From positions 19,908-83,907 of the forward strand of contig NZ_JAHEWN010000017.1 in assembly GCF_018598555.1 (NCBI RefSeq): a stretch of 64,000 bases of DNA. The letters are read 5' to 3'. This document shows positions 57,249 to 64,000 of the stretch, piece after piece (positions within the stretch are counted from its first letter, which is position 1; the number at the start of each line of letters is the position of its first letter). Made by a program: the position numbers and the translations under genes. The DNA is from Curtobacterium aurantiacum (GTDB lineage: Bacteria > Actinomycetota > Actinomycetes > Actinomycetales > Microbacteriaceae). A model generated the notes under the pieces. The model was not told the DNA's origin. It was given only the letters and a program-made list of their open reading frames with translations, and made no database searches.

Positions 57249-58694
57249 TTGAGACGCGCAAAGATCGTTTCGACGCTCGGACCGGCAACGTCGGACTACG
57301 AGACCGTCAAGGAGATCATCGAAGCGGGCGTCGACGTCGCCCGCCTCAACCTCAGCCACGGTGACTACAGCGTCCACGAGGCCAACTACGTCAACGTCCG
57401 CCGTGCCGCCGAAGAGCTGGGCAAGCCCGTCGCGATCCTCGTCGACCTGCAGGGTCCGAAGATCCGTCTGGCCAAGTTCGCCGACGGCCCGCACGACCTG
57501 GCGGTGGGGGACATCTTCACCATCACGACGGAGGACGTGCCCGGCTCGAAGGAGATCTGCGGCACGACGTTCAAGGGCCTGCCGCAGGACGTCAAGCCCG
57601 GTGACCCGCTGCTCATCGACGACGGCCGCGTCCGCCTCCGTGTCCTTGACACCGACGGCGTGCGGGTCCGCACCGAGGTCGTCGTGGCCGGCACGGTGTC
57701 GAACAACAAGGGCATCAACCTGCCCGGTGTCGCCGTCAACGTCCCCGCGCTGAGCGAGAAGGACGAGGCCGACCTCCGCTGGGCGATCCGCCAGGGTGCC
57801 GACCTCATCGCGCTGTCGTTCGTCCGCAACGCGAGCGACGTCGTGCGTGCCCACGAGATCATGGACGAGGAGGGCAAGCGCCTGCCGGTCATCGCCAAGG
57901 TCGAGAAGCCCCAGGCCGTCGACGCGCTCGAGGAGATCATCGACGCCTTCGACAGCATCATGGTCGCTCGCGGCGACCTCGGTGTCGAGCTCCCGCTCGA
58001 GGCCGTCCCGATCGTGCAGAAGCGCGCCGTCGAGCTGTCCCGCCGCATGGCGAAGCCGGTCATCGTCGCGACGCAGATGCTCGAGTCGATGATCTCGTCG
58101 CCGATCCCCACCCGCGCCGAGACCTCCGACGTCGCGAACGCCGTCCTCGACGGTGCCGACGCGGTCATGCTGTCCGGCGAGACGAGCGTCGGTGAGTACC
58201 CGGTGCAGACCGTCCGCACGATGGCCCGCATCGTCGAGTCCACCGAGGACCACGGCCTCGAGCGCATCGCCCCGCTCGGCACGAAGCCGCGCACGCTCGG
58301 TGGTGCGATCACCCTCGCCGCCGTCGAGATCGCCGAGTTCACCGAGGCGTCGTACCTCTGCGTCTTCACCGAGTCCGGTGACTCGGCCCGCCGCATGTCG
58401 CGCCTGCGCCACGGCCTGCCGATCATCGCCTTCACCCCGAACGAGGCCACGCGCCGTCGGATGGCCCTCACCTGGGGCGTCCGCTCGTTCCTCGTGGAGC
58501 GCAAGACCCACACCGACGAGCTCTTCTCGCAGGTCGACGACGTCCTCCTCGAGAACGGCCTGGCCGCCCCCGGCGACCGCGTCATCGTGACGGCCGGGTC
58601 CCCTCCCGGCATCGAGGGCTCGACGAACGACCTGCGCGTGCACCGGGTGGGCGACGCCCACGCCGAGGCCGCCCCGGCCTACGTCCGCGACTGA
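57249..58694 (+). CDS. pyk: Pyruvate kinase
   Basis: Last step of glycolysis, PEP plus ADP to pyruvate. The 481-aa protein starts at TTG 57249 (MRRAKIVSTLGPATSDYETV), with GAAGGAA upstream. It shows ARLNLSHGDYSVHEA, DLQGPKIRL, the catalytic Lys in VIAKVEKPQAVD, MVARGDLGVELPLE, and MLSGETSVGEYPVQTV. The C-terminal allosteric domain is present. A long hairpin follows. Confidence 0.97.
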   Translation: MRRAKIVSTLGPATSDYETVKEIIEAGVDVARLNLSHGDYSVHEANYVNVRRAAEELGKPVAILVDLQGPKIRLAKFADGPHDLAVGDIFTITTEDVPGSKEICGTTFKGLPQDVKPGDPLLIDDGRVRLRVLDTDGVRVRTEVVVAGTVSNNKGINLPGVAVNVPALSEKDEADLRWAIRQGADLIALSFVRNASDVVRAHEIMDEEGKRLPVIAKVEKPQAVDALEEIIDAFDSIMVARGDLGVELPLEAVPIVQKRAVELSRRMAKPVIVATQMLESMISSPIPTRAETSDVANAVLDGADAVMLSGETSVGEYPVQTVRTMARIVESTEDHGLERIAPLGTKPRTLGGAITLAAVEIAEFTEASYLCVFTESGDSARRMSRLRHGLPIIAFTPNEATRRRMALTWGVRSFLVERKTHTDELFSQVDDVLLENGLAAPGDRVIVTAGSPPGIEGSTNDLRVHRVGDAHAEAAPAYVRD

Positions 58695-58706
58695 TCAGCA
58701 GGTTCC

Positions 58707-58800
58707 GTCGCCACCAGGGCGCGGACGGGAGGCACGGTGCGAGCAGCGCCGACCGCTTCCGGTCCGCGCCCTGCCGCGTCTCCACGGCCCTGGTGGCGAC
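58707..58800 (+). terminator. Long branched hairpin after pyk
   Basis: A 14-bp outer stem (58707-58720 with 58787-58800) encloses, and shares GGGC (58717-58720) with, a 10-bp stem (58717-58726 with 58762-58771). It likely terminates pyk, and the two pairings compete in part. Confidence 0.6.
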
Positions 58801-58820
58801 CCGACCTCGGCCGCAGGCGG

Positions 58821-58826
58821 CAGGAT
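58821..58826 (+). promoter_or_regulatory. -10-like box of the VIT1-type transporter
   Basis: CAGGAT ends 7 nt before GTG 58834, the leaderless spacing seen elsewhere in the window. There is no ribosome-binding site. Confidence 0.4.
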
Positions 58827-58833
58827 GGTCGCT

Positions 58834-59919
58834 GTGAGCCTCCGATCCGACACCCCGGCGTCGCGCGCCGACGTCCGCCGCTGGCGTCGCTACCTGGCCG
58901 ACGAACGGGCCGAGGCGGCCGTGTACCGCAACCTCGCCGCCCGCCGGTCCGGCGAAGATCGCGAGATCCTGGCGGCCCTGGCCGAGGCCGAGGGGCGGCA
59001 CGCCGAGCACTGGCTCGACCTGCTCGGCGACGACGTCGGACGGCCGCAGCGGGGGAGCCTGCGCACCCGGGTGCTCGCCGTGCTGGCCAAGCGGTTCGGG
59101 TCGGTCTTCGTCCTCGCGCTCATGCAGCGCGCCGAGGACCGTTCGCCGTACGCCGACGACGCCGACGCGACCGCACGGATGGCCGCCGACGAGCGCATCC
59201 ACGGCGAGGTCGTCCGGGGGCTCGCGAACCGGGGGCGGATGCGGTTGTCCGGTACCTTCCGCGCCGCGGTCTTCGGCGCGAACGACGGCCTGGTGTCGAA
59301 CCTGGCCCTCATCATCGGCATCAGCGCATCCGGGGCCGATCGCCACTTCGTGCTCCTCAGCGGCATCGCCGGTCTGCTCGCCGGCGCGCTGTCGATGGGG
59401 GCGGGGGAGTACGTGTCCGTCCGCTCGCAGCGCGAGTTGCTCGACGCGTCCACGCCGCACCCCGAGGCGCGCAGCGCGGTGTCCGACCTCGACGTCGACG
59501 CGAACGAACTCGCCCTGGTCTACCGGGCCCGCGGGATGTCCGAGGCCGAGGCGACCGAGCACGCCGCCCGGGTCCTGTCCGGCATCGGGGAACGGCGGCC
59601 GGCGACGGGCCCGGTCCCGGTGGGGGACGACCACGAGGCGGTCGGCACGGGCCTGAGCGCCGCGGTGTCCAGCTTCTGCTTCTTCGCCTCGGGCGCGGTC
59701 ATCCCGGTGCTGCCGTTCCTGTTCGGGATGCAGGGATGGCCGGCGATCGCGGTCGCCGGGGGACTGGTGGGGATCGCCCTGCTCGGCACGGGCGCCGTCG
59801 TCGGTGTGCTGAGCGGTGCCTCGCCGGGCAAGCGGGCCTTCCGGCAACTCGCCATCGGGTTCGGTGCGGCGATCGTCACCTACGCGCTCGGGCTGCTCTT
59901 CGGCACCGGGTCGGCCTAG
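58834..59919 (+). CDS. Ferritin-like domain fused to VIT1/CCC1 metal transporter
   Basis: The 361-aa protein has an N-terminal rubrerythrin/erythrin-like helical domain (about 1-125) with metal-ligand candidates in DERAEAAVYRNLA, EAEGRHAEHW and DERIHGEVVRGL, then a VIT1/CCC1 membrane domain with FGANDGLVSNLALIIG, LSMGAGEYVSVRSQREL and four to five helices. Family members of this MbfA-like design export iron or manganese. I prefer GTG 58834 for its -10 spacing; ATG 58825, three codons earlier, is the alternative. It is convergent with the DUF308 gene. Confidence 0.88.
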   Translation: MSLRSDTPASRADVRRWRRYLADERAEAAVYRNLAARRSGEDREILAALAEAEGRHAEHWLDLLGDDVGRPQRGSLRTRVLAVLAKRFGSVFVLALMQRAEDRSPYADDADATARMAADERIHGEVVRGLANRGRMRLSGTFRAAVFGANDGLVSNLALIIGISASGADRHFVLLSGIAGLLAGALSMGAGEYVSVRSQRELLDASTPHPEARSAVSDLDVDANELALVYRARGMSEAEATEHAARVLSGIGERRPATGPVPVGDDHEAVGTGLSAAVSSFCFFASGAVIPVLPFLFGMQGWPAIAVAGGLVGIALLGTGAVVGVLSGASPGKRAFRQLAIGFGAAIVTYALGLLFGTGSA

Positions 59920-59970
59920 CGGCGGACGGCGGCACGCGGCGGCTACCGGCGGACGGCGGCGCGCGGCGGC
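59916..59970. repeat. 27-bp tandem duplication at the VIT1/DUF308 stop codons
   Basis: 59920-59943 and 59947-59970 match at 23 of 24 bases with a 27-bp offset. On the minus strand both copies read PPRAAVRR followed by TAG: one stop is used at 59943-59945, and the older one at 59916-59918 overlaps the VIT1 stop in CTAG. Confidence 0.85.
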
Positions 59971-60482
59971 AGGAGCAGCAGGGCCGCGGCCCCGACGACG
60001 ATGAGCGCGATGCCGGCGAAGACCATGAAGACGGTCAGCGCGAGTCCGGGCGCGACGAGCACGACGATGCCCCCGATGATCGACAGCACGCCGCTGACGA
60101 CCGTCGGGACGCGTGACGACCCCGGGTGGCCGACGAAGCCGCCGACGATCGCGGCGACCCCCTCGATCAGGAACCCGACCCCGGCGAGCACGGCGTAGAC
60201 GACGAGCGGGATCGCCGGGTCGAGCAGGGTCACGAGCCCCGCGACCGCGACGAGGCCGCCGACGATGCCGGACGTCCACCGCCACACCGGACGGGTGCCG
60301 TGCCCCCGCACCGCGGCGAAGACCCGGAGCGCTCCGGCCACGACGAGGTACACGCCGAACAGCAGCGCCACGAGCACGAGCGACGGGCGGGGCCAGACGA
60401 TCGCCACGATGCCCAGTGCGATGGCGACGACGGCGGTGACGACGACGAACACCCGGAACGTCCTGACGGCACGAGAATCCAC
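59943..60482 (-). CDS. HdeD/DUF308 family membrane protein
   Basis: The 179-aa protein has six hydrophobic segments arranged as DUF308 repeats, with the typical helical pairs VVAIALGIVAIVWPRPSLV and VLSIIGGIVVLVAPGLAL. HdeD-like proteins are linked to acid or envelope stress in other bacteria; the role here is unknown. GTG 60482 has GGAGGAG 6 nt upstream on the minus strand, and the longer frame upstream is not membrane-like. It is convergent with the transporter and divergent from the dehydrogenase. Confidence 0.85.
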   Translation of the reverse strand: MDSRAVRTFRVFVVVTAVVAIALGIVAIVWPRPSLVLVALLFGVYLVVAGALRVFAAVRGHGTRPVWRWTSGIVGGLVAVAGLVTLLDPAIPLVVYAVLAGVGFLIEGVAAIVGGFVGHPGSSRVPTVVSGVLSIIGGIVVLVAPGLALTVFMVFAGIALIVVGAAALLLLPPRAAVRR

Positions 60483-60519
60483 GAGCGCTCCTCCCTGATC
60501 GCCAGCGCTGGTGTCCAGC

Positions 60520-60525
60520 ACGCTA
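60520..60525 (-). promoter_or_regulatory. -10 box of the DUF308 gene
   Basis: TAGCGT on the minus strand lies 38 nt before the GTG and upstream of the ribosome-binding site. Confidence 0.4.
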
Positions 60526-60545
60526 CCCGTCGCGCCTCCGGGCCG

Positions 60546-60562
60546 TGCAACCACCTGCAACC
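60546..60562. promoter_or_regulatory. Direct-repeat operator candidate at the aldehyde dehydrogenase promoter
   Basis: TGCAACC occurs at 60546-60552 and 60556-60562, exactly 10 bp apart (one helical turn). The pair overlaps the -35 region of the TACCGT box and is a plausible binding site for the GAF-domain regulator encoded downstream. Confidence 0.4.
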
Positions 60563-60572
60563 CCCGCGGTCG

Positions 60573-60578
60573 TACCGT
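60573..60578 (+). promoter_or_regulatory. -10 box of the aldehyde dehydrogenase
   Basis: TACCGT lies 56 nt before ATG 60634; AAAGG in the leader serves as ribosome-binding site. Confidence 0.4.
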
Positions 60579-60633
60579 GCGGAGCAGGCGCGCGACCCGT
60601 GCGCCCCGACAGCGTCGTCGAAAGGGCACCACC

Positions 60634-62174
<1,541 letters not shown>

Positions 62175-62175
<1 letters not shown>

Positions 62176-62573
62176 TGCCCGACACCGCACGCGTGGCGGT
62201 GACGCCGGCGGCGGGGGAGCTCCTCCGGATCCTCACCGCCCGGCACGGCCCGCTGATGTTCCACCAGTCCGGCTGCTGCTGCGACGGCTCGAGCCCGATG
62301 TGCTACCCCGTCGGCATGTTCCGGACCGGCCCGGGGGACGTCCTGCTCGGTGCCCTGGAGGTCGACGGCCTCGACCCGGTCGAGGTGTACATGTCGGTGT
62401 CGCAGTTCGAGTACTGGAAGTACACGCACCTGACGATCGACGTCGTCGACGGCCGGGGCGGCGGGTTCTCGGTCGAGGTCCCCGAGGGCAAGCGGTTCCT
62501 CACCCGGTCGCGGATGTTCGACGAGGCCGAGCTCGCCGATCTCGGCCTGGTCCCGCGCGCGGCCCGGACGTAG
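62175..62573 (+). CDS. DUF779 protein
   Basis: The 132-aa protein carries the DUF779 cysteine signature HQSGCCCDGSSPMC near residues 32-45 and then YMSVSQFEYWKYTHLTIDVV. The cysteines suggest metal or redox chemistry, but no activity is established. It is translationally coupled to the aldehyde dehydrogenase, implying a supporting role for that enzyme. Confidence 0.92.
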
Positions 62574-62625
62574 GCTGACCGCACACGTCGCGACGGTGCG
62601 ACGGGTGGGGCCGATCGGAGGACGC

Positions 62626-63801
62626 ATGCGCGCACCCGGTCGGCTCCGCCCGCTCGTCGCCGCCTCGTGGCAGCGCTCCGCCCGGGTCGACCCCGACGCC
62701 GCTCCGGTGCTCGCCCTCGGTGCCGACGAACTCGACGCCGCGCGCCACGACGGGCCGATCGCCACCCTGCTGCCGGTGGTCCGCCGGCTGCTGCTCCACG
62801 ACTCCCGCGCTGCCGGGTGCGTGGTCGCCGTCGGGGACGCCTCCGGCCGGCTCGTCTGGGTCGACGGCGCCCGCTCGGCCCGTCGCGCGGCCGAGGACAT
62901 GGGGTTCGTCCCCGGGGCCGACTGGGCGGAGGACCGCGTGGGCACCAGCGCCCCGGGCACGGCGCTCCGCCTCGACCGTCCGGTGCAGATCCGCTCCGAC
63001 GAGCACTACGCGAACGCCGTCAAACCGTTCTCGTGCACGGCCGTCCCGGTGCACGACGCGAGCGGTGCCACGATCGGGGTGCTCGACCTGACGGGTGACG
63101 ACCGGGCCGTCGAACGGCACACGCTGTCGCTGCTCACCGCCACGGTCGCCGCGGCCGAGGCCCAGCTCGCCCTCGCCGCGGCCCGCACGCCGTCACGGCC
63201 GCCCCGCGCGCCGGAGGCCGCGGCCGAGCTGACGGTGCTCGGCACCGACACCGCCGTGCTCCGGCTCGCCGACCGCCGGGTCCAGCTCTCCGCCCGGCAC
63301 TCGGAACTGCTGGTCGTGCTCGCCGCGCACCCGGGCGGCCTCGCGGCCCCGGACCTCGCCACCGCCGTCTACGGCGATCCGCGGGCCGTGGTGACCCTGC
63401 GCGCCGAGGTCGTCCGGCTGCGCCGGGTCCTCGCGCGCCACGCGCCGGACGTGACCGTGACGTCGCGGCCGTACCGGGTGACCGGGGTCCGGACCGACGT
63501 CGACGGCGTGCTGTCCGCGCTCGAACGTGGGGCGCGCCTCCAGGCCGTCGACCGGTACGCCGGACCGGTGCTGCCGGGCTCCGCCGCACCCGGCGTGGAC
63601 GCCGTCCGTGACCTGGTGCGGCTGCGGTTCCGCGAGTCGGTCGTCGCCGACGGCGGCGTCGATGCCCTGCTCGCATGGGCGCGCACCCCGGACGGCGCGA
63701 CCGACGCGCTCGTGCTCCGCGCGCTGCTCGCGGTGCTGCCGCGTCGGTCGCCGCGACGGGCCGGTCTCGTGGCGGCGATCGAGGCGCTCGAGGGCTTCTG
63801 A
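62626..63801 (+). CDS. GAF-domain transcriptional regulator
   Basis: The 391-aa protein begins with LRPLVAASWQRSARVDPD, the N-terminus seen in acetoin/aldehyde-responsive AcoR-like regulators. A GAF sensor domain follows (about 50-185; CVVAVGDASGRLVWVDG, GTSAPGTALRL, AVPVHDASGATIGVLDLTG). The C-terminal part has a winged-helix segment (QLSARHSELLVVLAAHPGGL, VVTLRAEVVRLRRVL). No AAA+ sigma-54 domain is present. ATG 62626 has GGAGG 4 nt upstream. It likely controls the upstream dehydrogenase. Confidence 0.88.
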   Translation: MRAPGRLRPLVAASWQRSARVDPDAAPVLALGADELDAARHDGPIATLLPVVRRLLLHDSRAAGCVVAVGDASGRLVWVDGARSARRAAEDMGFVPGADWAEDRVGTSAPGTALRLDRPVQIRSDEHYANAVKPFSCTAVPVHDASGATIGVLDLTGDDRAVERHTLSLLTATVAAAEAQLALAAARTPSRPPRAPEAAAELTVLGTDTAVLRLADRRVQLSARHSELLVVLAAHPGGLAAPDLATAVYGDPRAVVTLRAEVVRLRRVLARHAPDVTVTSRPYRVTGVRTDVDGVLSALERGARLQAVDRYAGPVLPGSAAPGVDAVRDLVRLRFRESVVADGGVDALLAWARTPDGATDALVLRALLAVLPRRSPRRAGLVAAIEALEGF

Positions 63802-63840
63802 GACCGTCGACGACGGGCCGGGAGGCGCGGGTCGGGCTGG

Positions 63841-63846
63841 TAGTGT
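63841..63846 (+). promoter_or_regulatory. -10 box of the tRNA-Leu gene
   Basis: TAGTGT lies 10 nt before the mature tRNA 5' end. Confidence 0.5.
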
Positions 63847-63856
63847 TGGCCTCCTC

Positions 63857-63938
63857 GCGAGTGTGGTGGAATCGGCAGACACGGGGCACTCAAAATGCTC
63901 TGCCTCACGGCGTGCGGGTTCAAGTCCCGCCACTCGTA
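63857..63938 (+). tRNA. tRNA-Leu (CAA anticodon)
   Basis: Acceptor arm GCGAGTG (63857-63863) pairs with CACTCGT (63931-63937, one G-U), with discriminator A 63938. The anticodon loop CTCAAAA (63889-63895) is closed by a 5-bp stem, and the anticodon is CAA (63891-63893) reading UUG. A long variable arm marks class II, and the T arm CGGGTTCAAGTCCCG is intact. The 3' CCA is not encoded. Confidence 0.95.
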
Positions 63939-64000
63939 CGAAATTGCTCACGGCGTGCGGGGCAGTTCGGACCCGCGTCCCGCCACTCGTACGAAATTGC
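63904..64000 (+). repeat. Partial duplication of the tRNA-Leu 3' half
   Basis: CTCACGGCGTGCGGG (63904-63918) recurs at 63947-63961, and the 24 bases at 63924-63947 recur exactly at 63977-64000, the window end. About 10 extra bases replace the T loop in the second copy, which has no 5' half. The repeat may continue past the edge. Confidence 0.85.

Noticed and set aside
63947..64000. A second tRNA gene
   Set aside because: Only a 3'-half copy with a disrupted T loop; no acceptor 5' strand, D arm or anticodon.

Overview
This is a 64 kb stretch of high-GC actinobacterial chromosome made almost entirely of core genes. Gene order (infB-rbfA, truB-ribF, rpsD-alaS-ruvX-mltG-aroCKB, efp-nusB-pyrR-pyrBC-carAB-pyrF-gmk-rpoZ-metK-priA-fmt-rsmB-rpe, his/trp, lgt, gltBD, pyk), frequent GTG starts, 4-nt GTGA/ATGA overlaps and an ATPase-dead PriA all fit Actinobacteria. 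The small lineage proteins and the mIHF-guanylate kinase fusion suggest Microbacteriaceae, perhaps near Curtobacterium; that family and genus placement is inference, since no 16S gene is present.

Layout. 1-4.5 kb: end of a probable ylxR, infB, rbfA, then convergent mutY. 4.5-7.8 kb: a degenerate P-loop kinase-like protein, truB, two membrane proteins, ribF. 7.9-10.1 kb (minus strand): a DUF349 protein and a membrane-anchored cyclophilin. 10.2-17.6 kb: rarA, rpsD with a structured leader, a small membrane protein, alaS, ruvX, mltG. 17.6-20.6 kb: aroC-aroK-aroB, translationally coupled. 20.6-23.1 kb: a less conserved island with two small minus-strand genes, an AarF/UbiB kinase and a palindromic repeat array. 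23.2-34.3 kb: efp, nusB, then the pyrimidine operon pyrR-pyrB-pyrC-membrane protein-carA-carB-pyrF-gmk-rpoZ behind a recognisable PyrR-binding RNA hairpin. 34.3-41.8 kb: metK, priA, a minus-strand pair (DUF4383 membrane protein and a small conserved protein), fmt, rsmB, rpe. 41.8-49.7 kb: hisE-hisG-hisF-hisI-trpE-membrane protein-small membrane protein-trpC-trpB-trpA. 49.7-58.7 kb: lgt, gltB, gltD, pyk. 58.8-64 kb: an iron/manganese transporter fused to a ferritin-like domain, a DUF308/HdeD protein, an aldehyde dehydrogenase with its DUF779 partner and GAF-domain regulator, and tRNA-Leu(CAA) followed by a partial copy of its own 3' half at the window edge.

How it works together. The window supplies translation factors (IF-2, RbfA, EF-P, S4, AlaRS, Fmt, RsmB, TruB), the whole de novo UMP pathway from glutamine and carbamoyl phosphate, several steps of shikimate, tryptophan and histidine synthesis, and glutamate synthase, which returns the glutamate/glutamine nitrogen that CarA, TrpE and HisF consume.

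No phage, transposase, CRISPR array or biosynthetic cluster is visible. The unusual signals are small in scale: many promoters whose -10 box lies 6-7 nt from the start codon (leaderless genes), a PyrR RNA element, an infB ribosome-binding site buried in a hairpin, two tandem duplications that rebuilt gene junctions (gltB/gltD and VIT1/DUF308), and the tRNA 3'-half duplication.
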